DNA from: Trichomonas vaginalis G3
Lineage: Eukaryota > Parabasalia > Trichomonadida > Trichomonadidae
Direction: 5' to 3'
DNA length: 64,000 nt
Assembly (NCBI RefSeq): GCF_026262505.1
Contig: NC_067203.1
Location: forward strand, 17,806,392-17,870,391
The translations under genes and the position numbers were made by a program. Position 1 is the first letter of the stretch, and the number at the start of each line of letters is the position of its first letter. Shown here piece by piece: positions 30,249-40,274 of the stretch. The notes beneath the pieces were generated by a model, which saw only the letters and a program-made list of their open reading frames with translations, made no database searches and was not told the DNA's origin.

Positions 30249-33140
30249 ATGTATGATTTAACAGAATATGAAGGCTTAACGATGTCAGATGTAAAGAAAG
30301 GCAAACCAAAAAAGAGACCATATAGAGATGAAAGCACACTGACAAATGACCAGAAAGCCATTTTGGAAGCTCTTAAGCAAACAGGAAACCCAGCACTTAT
30401 AGAAAGCTTTTGGAAAGATAATGGTGAAAAGAAGTTTTATAAGAAGAGAAGCGGTCAGTTCTGGAAGTATCTTTGCACATTACCTATAAATCTTGAACGC
30501 TACCAAATCTTCAATGAACTGAACAAAAGAACTGCAACACTTATGACAGAGGACAATTGTTTCGTTTATGCTTGCATTCAGGCTGGAGTAAATGAAGAAA
30601 CTATTGACCACATGAGAGAAGTCATTCGTGTTAGAGACTTTCCTCAAAGTAAAGTACAAGAAATTTCTGACGCAACAGGTATAGCATTTAATGTTACCAT
30701 TGGTTATTTCAATGACTCAAGACATAATGAAATAAAGAGATATATACCAAAAGAATGCGAAACTGTTAGAACTATTGACTTACTTCTTGTTGAAGACCAC
30801 TACATGCTAAATGAAAGATTACCAATGACAACATATTTCATTCGAAACTATATAGAAATCTTGAAGGAGTGTGGTGGAATGAACATTGAGAAACAGATGA
30901 AGATTTATACAAGAGAGAAGATAAATATGTAGTTCGTTATGTGATAGAACAACACGCTATGGGATGTTATGAAAACTTGTGGAGTGCAAATATTTCGAAC
31001 CTATTTCTTATGGAGAACTTTTCACATATACTACTGACTTATATAACAGAACCTTGCACCATTTAAAGATTTGAATATGCTCCAAAGTATTGTGTACAAC
31101 TGAAGAAGAAAGCAGAGTCAAAAGAAGTAAATAAAGCTAATGTAAATTCATTCCTGAGCACGTTTTCTTTGCTGACTTTGAGTGTAGCACAGACGGCTTT
31201 CATAAAGCTTTTAACATCTGTTATGACAGTGAAGATGGTTCAGTTAGTGAAAGCATTTGGGGTCAAACTGTGCAACAGAATTTTTGGAAAGACTTCCTGA
31301 CAAGAGTTTAATATATTTCCACAACCTCAGTTATGACATAAACTTCATCTTAAGACACATGACAGAAGTGAAAGGAACTCCCATCATTAAAGGTTCACGA
31401 ACAATGCAAATAACTGGCTTATATAAAGGACGGCAATTATTATAAAGACTCTTACAGTTATAAATAAGAAGCTTAAACTATTTTCCTGCTATGTTTAACT
31501 TACAAACAGGACCGAAAGAAGTATTTCCATATAACTACTACAGCAGTGTTTTGTTAGCAAATGACAACAGAACTGGTGTCATTTCTGAAGCATGTAAGTT
31601 TATCCATGATGCAGATACATTCATGAAAAACATAGATTCCATCAAAGGTTGCAGAATAGAATGAAAACCACTTCGACTTAGAAAAATATAGCACGTTTTA
31701 CTGCAAACAAGATGTAAGAATTTTAAGAGAAGTTTTGTAAAGTTCCGCAATGACTTATTGAAAGAGTTTGATTTAAACGTTTATGACTACGTTAGTATTT
31801 GTTCTATTGCTAACAAATTGTTTGAGAACAGAGTATACTTCCGAATGGAAATCTTTATGACCTCTCAAATAACCAAGAGAATTTATTTCGAGATGCATTC
31901 AAGGTGGAAGATGTATGTTGTCAGATAACATGAAAACAAAAGAGCAAAAAAGAAACTCATTGCTGATTTCGACGCTGTTTCATTATATCCATCCGTATAG
32001 CAAGACTTTATACTTTAGAAGGTATTCCAAAAGTATTGAAGGAAGAATGTTAAACACAGAGTATCTCATGAGACATTTATTCGATGACGACCAAAAGGGA
32101 ACCCATTGGTGAAAAGTTTATGTCTGGCTTCTTTTGTTTCTCATTAAGATAACAGAGATTGGTATACCCAGACATTTCATTTAATAGTTTGCGACCCTGA
32201 ACTAAATCCAGAACTTAACGTTCCAAGAAGTTCAAACACTTGTGTCTCATGTATGTTGACCATATAACTTACAAGACCTCATAAAATATCAAGGTGTCAA
32301 ATGTGAAGTGTTGCAAGGATACTATTACGATGGAAACAGAGATATGAGAATAAGAGATGAAGTAAAGAAGTTGTTTGAGTTAAGGTTAAGTATAGAAAGA
32401 AGAAAACCCCTTACAAGAAATTATAAAACTCATTCTGAACAGCATTTATGGCAAAACTATTCTATCTCCTATTGAGTCAAAAATAACCATAGTAAATGAC
32501 AAAGATGCTATAAGATATGCTATAAGAAATTACAACCATATAGTGAAGTTCGAAGGTTTGGATGGTTTCAGATAAAACTATTTTCAAGCTAACGAAAAGC
32601 ATTTGCAGACACTTTAACTTCTGTCCACTTGGTGTTAATATTCTGTCTATGTCAAAACGTATTATGAATGAAGTATTCTGTACTGCAGAGGACATGGGAC
32701 TCAAATCTTTTACCAGGATACCGACAGTATGCACTTATATAATGAAGACATACCAAGCTTGCAGCAGAGTTTAAGAAGAGATATGGTCGCGAACTTATAG
32801 GAAAGAACCTTGGTCAATTTCATAGCGACTTTGCAGAAATAACACTGGAACAAAAGTTTAGCTTATAAAAGTATTTTCTGTGGAAAGAAGACCTTACATA
32901 GACTTACTCACTAACGATTTAAATGAAGTTGCATTTCACTGCAGAATGAAAGGCGTGAAGCAAGATGTTATTGCTTTAACCGCTAATGAAATGTTTCCTG
33001 AAGCTATACAATGCTATTACAATGAAGATAAGAACATTCACATACCTGTTGGAACATATGACAAAGACTCTGAGTTCAGTTTAATGAAACTTTACAAAGC
33101 ACTTCATGATGGTCAAAGAGATTGCATTCGACTTATGTAA
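30249..33140 (+). pseudogene. Maverick element 2 protein-primed DNA polymerase B (fossil)
   Basis: The N-terminal part is open (30249-30932), with TEDNCFVYACIQAGVNEE and LLLVEDHYMLNERLPMTT. Farther on come the exonuclease-type YFHNLSYDINFIL near 31.31 kb, polymerase motif A DFDAVSLYPS near 31.97 kb, motif B around LNSIYGKT near 32.43 kb, and motif C with YQDTDSMHL near 32.71 kb. Order and spacing fit the pPolB family of Polintons, which replicates the element. Broken in many places. Confidence 0.75.
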
Positions 33141-33253
33141 GTCATGTCAACCTTGCTTTTGCTGAAAAGTTCAACTTTTCAATAACACTAAAACAAGCTT
33201 TATTCGTAAGTTGAAGTTCTGAGGTCATGGGCTTCGCCCTTGCCGCTAGCGGC

Positions 33254-33387
33254 TTATTTTTGTCAGCAATGAGGTCATGAATGAGGTCATGAATGAGGTC
33301 ATGAATGAGGTCATGAATGAGGTCATGAATGAGGTCATGAATGAGGTCATGAATGAGGTCATTTATTTTTGTCAGCAATGAGGTCAT
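33254..33387. repeat. 12-bp minisatellite between 25-bp direct repeats
   Basis: About eight copies of AATGAGGTCATG run from 33268 to 33363. The flanking 25-bp sequence beginning TTATTTTTGTCAGCAATGAG is present at 33254-33278 and again at 33363-33387. It sits 3' of the polymerase, between convergent gene relics. The DLIH-repeat frame on the minus strand is an artefact of the array. Confidence 0.9.
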
Positions 33388-33499
33388 TCGTGATAAAAAT
33401 AAAGCTAGCGTAGATTTTACAATACTGCGATGGTAGAGTTTAAGAGTTGTGCTTCAATGTAGAGACAGTCCTTATGGTCTGGAGGCAAGAACACTGGAC

Positions 33500-34274
33500 A
33501 TTTATGGTCATGAGTGGAGTACATGTCTATCCAAAACTCGATTGAAGCCAGTTAATTTATAGTATTTAGGGTTAGGAAGTGGTGAAGTTCTTGTATGACC
33601 AATGAACTCATTTTCAACGCCTTTGGCTATATTAGAGTAAAGTATTGCTTGCTTTCTATCCCAAATGCCAGGTGTTACAATCTTTGAAAATTCATTTTTC
33701 CTCGGAAGCATTGCATCATAATTGAAAACATTCTTAAAATCATCACTTGGTTCGGAGATTTGAAATCTTATACGTAATGGATTTTTTTTCTCTTTTAGCG
33801 ACTTCATTGAATGGTGAGAATACAATGAATTGACAGTCATGAGTTCCATCTTCATTTTCATTAAATTCATAATGAAAGTCTATAAGTTGTGGCTGACTAC
33901 CTTCTTCCTTCAGTTGTGCAAGAAACTCACGTAAAGGCTGTAAGTTTGTACTTCAATATTGAACTTTTTTCTCGAACATCTCATTAAATGAAATCATACA
34001 TTGCAACAATGTTGTATCGTCTTTAAAGTATTTGTATATGTGAATGTTTTTGGGCGCTTAAAGACTGTTCGTCATTTTCTATCTCGACTTGAAGTATAAA
34101 GTCAACCTTTCTGAAAGCACGTGTTATATACATAGATGTTATGCCAATGTACTTCTCTTCATTTATGTTCACAATCCAGTCTGTTGGAAACTTAAACGTT
34201 ACTCTGTTCCCCTTTATTTTGACGTCAGGGTTTTCACTACTGAACGCAACAGATAAAGGTATTTGTCTATACAT
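33500..34274 (-). pseudogene. Maverick element 2 minor virion-type gene, candidate penton (fossil)
   Basis: The minus strand has two longer open pieces. The N-terminal piece (34023-34274) starts MYRQIPLSVAFSSENPDVKI and is strongly beta-rich. The other (33508-33870) contains NPLRIRFQISEPSDDFKNVF and FSKIVTPGIWDRKQAILYSN. Polintons carry a minor jelly-roll capsid (penton) gene; strand, size (about 260 residues) and beta content would fit, but this is inference. Broken. Confidence 0.4.
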
Positions 34275-34279
34275 TTAGT

Positions 34280-34575
34280 TTGGATAAAAATAAACCATTT
34301 ACTCTTTCTTTGCTTCAGCTTCCTTGCTTTTGTTCTTCCTTTGCTTTTGCTTCTTCTCTAGCTTTTTCGCCAGCAAACGTGGGTTCTTCTGTCTTCCAGC
34401 AGCTAATGCAGCTAGTTGTTTTTCACTAAGTTTTCTCTTTGGTCTCTCTGGTTTGTTCTTGTTTTTGTTCCTTCAGTTCGGATAAAATTTTGCTCACGAA
34501 TTTCTTTCTTCAATGCTTCAACATCTATGACCCCTTGGGTCTTGTCCGTAGGGCTTGTCTGAGTCATTTGACTGT
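34280..34575 (-). pseudogene. Maverick element 2 short K/E/Q-rich gene (fossil)
   Basis: The minus strand reads as a short charged protein (about 90 residues, pieces such as REEAKAKEEQK and TDKTQGVIDVEALKKEIREQ) directly upstream of the candidate penton gene. No family recognised; broken. Confidence 0.35.
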
Positions 34576-34612
34576 AGATAAAAAACTAAATTAAAACTTT
34601 AACCGATGTAAA

Positions 34613-36632
34613 ATGAGCTTGTCAAAATCAGAGCGAGAGTCTATTATATTAAATGACGCAAGAGGAATACAACATCCTTTCTATTACGTAAGTCAGAGTA
34701 AAGATGGTAAAATATACGTAAGAAAAGAAAGGTACCATTAGCGAATGCAGAGAGCGACAACATTAAGGTGCATGGCAAGGGCGAAGCCCACGAAGCCCAT
34801 ATAAAACCTTCTGTTCAAACTGAAAAGTCAATAGAACCAGAAGAAAGAAGCCAGATGTACTTTCAATAACGAACCAAGAGCTTATTGCAAAGTTCGTGAA
34901 TTTCATTGAAAAACAAACCGAGTCAAGAACCCTGACCCACCAGTGAAAGAAGTTGAGACAAAAGAGAATGTACAGTTCATTGAAAATGTCAAGAAACAAC
35001 TTCCACCACGAATGCCAAGAAAGAGTGAGAATAATGAAGTAAATAGATATTTTATCCGAAGTAAATACATGCAGAACGAACAGTTAAACGAATTTACTCC
35101 AGCAGAGCATATTCATCAGATTCGCTCATATTTCGATATCATAGACAATGCAGTTCAAATTGGTGACACTAATAGAAAATATTCTGACGCAAGATTCCAT
35201 CACAACCTGGAACTGCTAAAGATAACACATGGGTAACATTTAATCTCTCACCTCCTGGTGAAAATATGTTGGACCTTTACAATACATTCATTACGTATAA
35301 AATGGAAGGTCAATTTATTGTAGATAAAGAAATTGGTTCAGGTTCCATAAAACAAACCCACCAGGATTTTGGATTGGTTTCGATGACGCTTTCTATGCAG
35401 TTGCTGGATATCAAATCCTTGCAAATGGTCGTATCGTATATTCTCAAGACAACGCAAGAGAAGAAGCATATATAACTTCAAAACTCACAAACTACCGAAA
35501 AATAAAGAAAGTAGATGTTTTCTCAAAGACTCGACATGAAGATGTATGGAGTCATTCGGGAACATGCAGAACAGGACAAATTGTTAGTGGTCCAATTACA
35601 GCAGGAAAATCATTTGATTTTAAGCTTCGTTAAGAATTCCTGTTAGAAGATTCCTTCCATTAGAAGCTATTCGATTTATTCCAGCTTTTGCAGGAAACAT
35701 TCAGCTTAAAGTAAAGTTCAGTAGCGACGCCTTACAATGCACATCGATATCTGTAAATGATATCATTGCTTTCAATCCAACTCTTAAAGTTGCATTTGCT
35801 TCAGATTCAAATCCACCGACAAATAAATTTGTTCCATGGAATGAACCATTCACTATGATAACGAAGGCAGTAGAAGCTAGTGGAACAGTTACTATTAAAC
35901 TGTAAACCAGCAACTATTTCGAACAAAGATGGATTTTAATGAATGTTTCATTCATCCAAAGTCATTCTCTTTAGACCCTAAACATTTATACAGAACTTGT
36001 GAACATTATACAAACGAGGCTTTATGTTTTCCTGTTAAAGTTATGGATTGGATTCCTATGGACGGTTCATTCTCAAAGAATACAGATAGTCAAGTGCAAC
36101 ATTTACAGCAGCTTATACGCCTATTAATGTTAAAAGTATTGGGCACTATTTAGAAAGAAAGACAACTATTATGTTAATTTGAGAACCCTAAGTTTAAATA
36201 TCTTCAGCTTTCCATGGGAGTTATGGAAATATGCCTGCAGAACCCGAAAAATCATATGGACCTGTATTTTATGAAATGGTTGCGAACGCTTGCAATACAA
36301 ACAATGATATGATTGGATTTAATGAAGATGTTATGAGGTCATTGGTGGATGATGGTAGTGTGGAACATAAATGGATAGCTATGACAACACACATTTCTTA
36401 TGTGGTTTCCAACAGAAGTGGACTTTTGCTTCCAACAAGGTCAAAAATCTACTGCTCCAATAACATACAAATTGTCTGTTAAAGGACCTATTGAACTAGA
36501 ACTGAAAACGTACCAAAGCCACTTATTGGATTTATGAGGGATTGTTGCTTTGCCATTCAGGTGCGTGCTAATGGCATCCCAATAATAAGATTAGATGACT
36601 ATAACTTAGCTACGGACGACAGTGAGGAATAA
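34613..36632 (+). pseudogene. Maverick element 2 capsid-like gene (fossil)
   Basis: Plus-strand pieces include SKSERESIILNDARGIQHPF at the start (34.61 kb), an E/K-rich linker, FTPAEHIHQIRSYFDIIDNA (35.1 kb), then KLRLRIPVRRF followed by RFIPAFAGNIQLKVKF (35.63-35.72 kb), which corresponds in position and pattern to the element 1 capsid, and C-terminal pieces with EKSYGPVFYEMVANACNTNN (36.24 kb). A double jelly-roll capsid is the likely ancestor. The N-terminal linker could belong to a separate gene. Broken in many places. Confidence 0.5.
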
Positions 36633-36662
36633 AGGATGAACGTTTATTTTTAAAGCTTATAA

Positions 36663-37007
36663 ATGAGTTCTTCATCAAGCTCTCGTGAACCTTCACCATC
36701 TGTGAAACAAACTTTACCAAACGATTATGGAGCACCTATTGAATATTTCTTACGAGCTGCACAATGGCAAAGAGCAGTCTCACCAAGGTTAGGTGTTCCA
36801 CCAGCTCCTGTCAAAAATAGCATTTGGTCAAGTCCTTATATAAGATATGGTCTCCCACTAGGTTTGCTAGCTACAGCAGGAGCAGTTATGATGTTGAAAA
36901 GAAATAAAGCAAATGTTGTAAATAATACTGAAGTAGCTGAAGTTAACAAATTCCAACACCTTCGCCAAAACCAACGCCTTCACAAGCAAACCTTCAATGA
37001 CTCCTGA
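36663..37007 (+). CDS. Maverick element 2 small membrane protein (fossil element)
   Basis: An open frame of 114 codons. Residues 1-20 are serine-rich (MSSSSSSREPSPS). One hydrophobic segment, YGLPLGLLATAGAVMML (about residues 60-78), is followed by basic KRNK, so a single membrane span is likely. Proline/threonine-rich protein-like sequence continues downstream of the frame. Function unknown; small membrane proteins beside the capsid gene are common in Polintons and virophages. Confidence 0.5.
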   Translation: MSSSSSSREPSPSVKQTLPNDYGAPIEYFLRAAQWQRAVSPRLGVPPAPVKNSIWSSPYIRYGLPLGLLATAGAVMMLKRNKANVVNNTEVAEVNKFQHLRQNQRLHKQTFNDS

Positions 37008-37167
37008 ACCTATGGAAGTACAAACTCCTGTTCAAAAGTCAACTCCAAAACCGACTCCAACATTTAAAATCAGAACCTACTCCTCAAATAAATCGTAAAA
37101 CTCCTGCGTTTCCTTACTGAAAAATAACGTTATTTTTATTTAATATTAAAAATTTTTATTTGATTGA

Positions 37168-37404
37168 ATGACGACTAAAGTCACTGAAGCAATGAAACAA
37201 AAATTTTTGTAGAATACATTAAATCAGGAGCGGTTCCAGAAGGTTTTTACGTTCATACTATTGAAGGATGGTAGAGTTCAGTTTAGAAAGATAAAGCAAC
37301 CATTAGATAGAGAAGGTATATTAAGGAAGATTAAACTTCATGAGGACAACATTGCTGAACTTAGGAAGAAGTTAGAAGAGTTGGAGAAAGGAAGAGAGTT
37401 ATAA
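37168..37404 (+). pseudogene. Maverick element 2 short coiled-coil gene (fossil)
   Basis: After an AT-rich gap, protein-like sequence runs from an ATG at 37168 to a stop at 37404 and ends in a heptad-type helix (NIAELRKKLEELEKGREL). About 75 residues; no family; broken. It is followed 15 nt later by a GGTGA hairpin. Confidence 0.4.
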
Positions 37405-37418
37405 AGCAATGAATTCAA

Positions 37419-37480
37419 GTGGGTGAAAAAACAGGTGAAAAAAGAGGTGAGATTTCACCACTTCACCTAAATTTATTTTT
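37419..37480. repeat. intergenic hairpin, GGTGA type
   Basis: GTGGGTGAAAAAACAGGTGA is followed by a third GGTGA and then TTTCACCACTTCACC, with the tail TAAATTTATTTTT. It lies between the coiled-coil gene and the ORF at 37562. Confidence 0.8.
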
Positions 37481-37561
37481 GTGCTATGTTTTCATACGTG
37501 TGAGGGTGGTGATATCATTAATTTTAAGTTTATTTTACTGAAAATTTTTATTTGGATGTAA

Positions 37562-37846
37562 ATGACAGAACAAAAGCAACTCATACAAATCGAAAAATAT
37601 AACAAACATACATTTAAACATTTATTCTTCCTTCCTGAGCATAACATGTTCTTTACACTTCATCCTAGACCAGTTGACTTTTCATTGACTGTGTATAAAG
37701 ATTGTCATGGTAGTTTTATAAAAACTTATGATGATGAAGGTAAGTTAACAAGACTATGCATTTCAAAACTTGAGAAACTTTATGACTTCAAGTATGACTA
37801 CAATAGAGTTAACATTGACGATGAAGATATAGAAGAAAATTTATGA
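37562..37846 (+). CDS. Maverick element 2 terminal small ORF, 94 aa (fossil element)
   Basis: An intact small frame preceded by an AT-rich tract (TTTTTATTTGGATGTAA). The protein starts MTEQKQLIQIEKYNKHTFKH, has a mixed alpha/beta appearance and an acidic end (NIDDEDIEENL). No family recognised. Last gene before the outer end of the element. Confidence 0.5.
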   Translation: MTEQKQLIQIEKYNKHTFKHLFFLPEHNMFFTLHPRPVDFSLTVYKDCHGSFIKTYDDEGKLTRLCISKLEKLYDFKYDYNRVNIDDEDIEENL

Positions 37847-38025
37847 GAACGTTTATTTTTTCATTAGTGAGTTCGTTAGTGAGGTGAAATGGTTGGCGGC
37901 TTTGTAAATATTTAAGGTTAAGTTAGTTTTTGCGTTCATGTTGTAAAATGTACGTTAACGGTTTTGTAAAGTGTCAAATTCACAAGTATTGGGTAAGGTG
38001 GAACGCAGTGCCACCATACCCAAGA
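37847..38025. other. outer end of Maverick element 2
   Basis: Noncoding stretch ending near CCACCATACCCAAG, after which ankyrin-gene sequence begins. The last bases contain TTGGGTAAGGTGG and, inverted, CCACCATACCCAAG, a small imperfect hairpin at about 37987-38024. Confidence 0.45.
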
Positions 38026-38063
38026 CTGGTGTACTAACTCATATTGCAGCTCGTTATAATATA

Positions 38064-39363
38064 GGGTGTCCAAAGGTGTGTTTAGCACAAACCTGAATAC
38101 TGCGAATAGAAATAAACAAGTTACATATATATAAAGTTTATTTAAATATAATCACCATTGGATTCAATCACGCGTTCGCAGCGATCGATCCAGGCTTGAA
38201 AGACACGCTTTAAATCATCATGAGAAAATTGCTCAAATTGCTCTCTTACAAAATTTTCAAGATCATCTGGACTCGCGAATTCGCGTCCTTCAGCTCTCTT
38301 TTTTAGCGCGCCGAATAAATAAAAGTCAGAGGGTGCAATATCAGGTGAATAAATTGGGTTTGGAACAACTTTGACATTGTTTTCCACCAAGTAATTCATT
38401 ACCTTATGACTTTTGTGAACTCTTGAATTATCAAAATGAATTGCAAACTTTTGTTTTTGTTGTTTGGATTTCTCAAACTCATCAGAATTGATAATTTGAG
38501 TAAGAACATTGTCAATTAGATACTGAGCATTCATCGTATTAGGTTTTTGAAGAATATCAATTGCGATGATGCCATTCACGCCCCAAAAAACCGACAACAT
38601 CATCATTGGTGTGTCAATTTTTTTCTTCGGGAATGTTTGCGGATTTTCATCCTTCGGGATCCACATGATTTTGGCTTCTGTTGCATATTGAAACCAAGAC
38701 TCGTCCCCTGTTATTAAAAAGCGAAACTTCTTGGATTGATACGCACCCAATATAGAGAGGAGCTCTTTCGAAGATTGGACTCTAGATTTTTTTTGAACTG
38801 AATTAAGGTTGTGCGGAACCCAACGTGTATACGCTAGTTTGTAGTTCAAATAATTGTGCAGATAATAACTGACTGTTGTACGTGGTATCTTTGTCATCTC
38901 CTCTATCCTTCTGAGTGATGCTCTTGGGTCTTCATCTAGCGCTTGAAGAATTGCTTTGATTTTTCTTTGATCCGGCGATTTTTTGTCAATTTTTATGATG
39001 GGCGCCTTTTTGTTCATGAAGTGATACATCCTAACATGATACGTTACAGTGGAATAGCTAGGAGCATCCATACCGAAGCATTTTACCAATGTCTCGTAGA
39101 TTTTTTTACAGTCTTTGCATTTTTTTGCAAGAGCGAGGATGTTTTCTTTATGATTCATTAAAAAAATGAAAAAAATCCCGCCAAAATTTCCCGCGAAACC
39201 GCCTCTTGTCTCAAAATTCATTTTATATCCCGGCATGGCGCCAAAATACAACATATTCATCATATACATATATTCATATTTTTTATTATATATTTATAAT
39301 CAGCATATATCTCCTTTAATAGTCTCATATAGAGCGCTGTGCTAAACGCACCTTTGGACACCC
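38064..39363 (-). mobile_element. Tvmar1-like mariner, copy B, apparently intact
   Basis: A 1300-bp element with terminal inverted repeats of about 27-28 bp: GGGTGTCCAAAGGTGTGTTT at 38064 and the same with one change (GGGTGTCCAAAGGTGCGTTT) inverted at 39363. TA lies on both sides (38062-38063, 39364-39365). The transposase frame is uninterrupted. It is nearly identical to copy A 20 kb away, pointing to recent spread. Confidence 0.93.
38142..39158 (-). CDS. mariner transposase (Tvmar1 type)
   Basis: I choose the ATG at 39156-39158 (MNHKENILALAKKC), giving 338 residues, the usual mariner length; the frame is open 37 codons further upstream but that part is AT-rich and unlikely to be coding. 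N-terminal helix-turn-helix DNA-binding region about residues 1-110. Catalytic triad: D in FLITGDESWFQY, D in FAIHFDNSRVHKS, and D in YSPDIAPSDFYLFGAL, the third about 34 residues after the second as in the DD34D mariners. It catalyses cut-and-paste transposition at TA. All three catalytic residues are present and no frame damage is seen, so this copy may be functional. Confidence 0.93.
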   Translation of the reverse strand: MNHKENILALAKKCKDCKKIYETLVKCFGMDAPSYSTVTYHVRMYHFMNKKAPIIKIDKKSPDQRKIKAILQALDEDPRASLRRIEEMTKIPRTTVSYYLHNYLNYKLAYTRWVPHNLNSVQKKSRVQSSKELLSILGAYQSKKFRFLITGDESWFQYATEAKIMWIPKDENPQTFPKKKIDTPMMMLSVFWGVNGIIAIDILQKPNTMNAQYLIDNVLTQIINSDEFEKSKQQKQKFAIHFDNSRVHKSHKVMNYLVENNVKVVPNPIYSPDIAPSDFYLFGALKKRAEGREFASPDDLENFVREQFEQFSHDDLKRVFQAWIDRCERVIESNGDYI

Positions 39364-39810
39364 TATAGTAAAGAAACAGCCGAGGTTCTTATTTCACATG
39401 GTGCAGATATCAATGAAAAAGATGAATATGAAGATACCGCTCTTTATATTGCCGCAGAAAATAATAGCAAAGAAACAGCTGAGGTTCTCATTTTACATGG
39501 TGCAAATGTCAAGGCAAGAAATTTTAATGGACAATCCGCTCTTCATTATGCAGCAGAACATGGTCGTAAAGAAACAGCTGAATTACTTCTTTCACATGGG
39601 GCAAATGTCAATGAAAAAGATCAAGATGGACAAACCCCACTTCATTATACAGCTCGTTATAATTATCCGTCAACAGCCGAAGTTCTTATTTTGCATGGCG
39701 CAAATATAAATGAAAGAGATTATAGTGGGAAAACAGCTCTTCAAATTGCAGCAAATTATAATAAAAAAGAAGTAATTAAACTTCTTATTTATTATAGTGC
39801 AAAAAAATAA

Positions 39811-40274
39811 GAAGCCCAATTATTTCTTATTCTGATATTTTTGAAAATGAATTTGTATATACTACGGCGGAATATTCATCACTTTTCCAAACTTTTTCTA
39901 TCTGACCGAAAATAAATACATTATGATTTGACATATAAATAACAATTTTTTAAATTATTATTACATTTATGCAAAATATTGGAAGAGTAGCATAGATTAG
40001 ACCAAATTGAGCAAATATTGATTCTATGTCTGGTTAGATTCTTTAGATCAATATCCAATATTGAGATGTTTACATGATATGCATGGGATAAGATGTTTAC
40101 TAAGTATTGTAGTATTTCATAATAATAAGTAATCTTCGAATTTCTTATTTCGCTTAATGCAAATATTAATGAAATAGACAATGATGGAGAATATCAAAAT
40201 AATCATACAATAACTTCTCTTCTAAAAATTGCTCTAGAAAAAATAAACAAGATTTTAATTATCTATAAAGAAGT
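39811..40274 (+). pseudogene. intergenic with a further ankyrin scrap
   Basis: Around 40132-40200 the plus strand reads EFLISLNANINEIDNDGEYQ, one ankyrin repeat, not in an extended frame. The rest is AT-rich without features. This indicates that the ankyrin relic upstream once extended further or that a second relic lies here. Confidence 0.55.

Larger units (their letters stand above)
20790..38025 (+). mobile_element. Maverick/Polinton element 2 (fossil)
   Basis: Parts in order are an unassigned structural-type gene (21.7-23.5), integrase (23.5-24.6), KilA-N gene (25.0-25.4), CxxC gene (26.0-26.8), small minus ORF (27.4-27.8), KilA-N gene (27.9-28.8), minus ORF (28.8-29.3), small genes (29.4-30.2), protein-primed DNA polymerase B (30.2-33.1), a minus-strand virion-type gene (33.5-34.3), capsid-like gene (34.6-36.6), a membrane protein (36.7-37.0) and small ORFs to 37.85. 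Integrase plus polymerase plus capsid is diagnostic of Polintons. About 17 kb is a normal length for T. vaginalis copies. The element is broken, with some tens of breaks, but several small genes remain open. The outer end at about 38.03 kb touches an ankyrin relic. Confidence 0.75.
38026..39810 (+). pseudogene. ankyrin-repeat gene relic, split by mariner insertion
   Basis: Ankyrin codons run up to the left TA of the mariner (THIAARYN at 38038-38063) and resume right after it (KETAEVLISHGADINEKDEY), continuing for about 148 open codons to TAA at 39810. About four and a half repeats are visible (SALHYAAEHGRKETAELLLS and others). The 5' part of the gene is absent, replaced by the end of Maverick element 2. 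The reading frame continues correctly across the mariner site if one TA is removed, so the mariner came in after the gene was in place. Confidence 0.85.

Noticed and set aside
33142-33387. DLIH-repeat frame
   Set aside because: Produced by the 12-bp minisatellite; no ATG-supported gene around it.
33254-33387. CRISPR-like array
   Set aside because: Units are directly adjacent, without unique spacers, and the genome is eukaryotic; it is a minisatellite.
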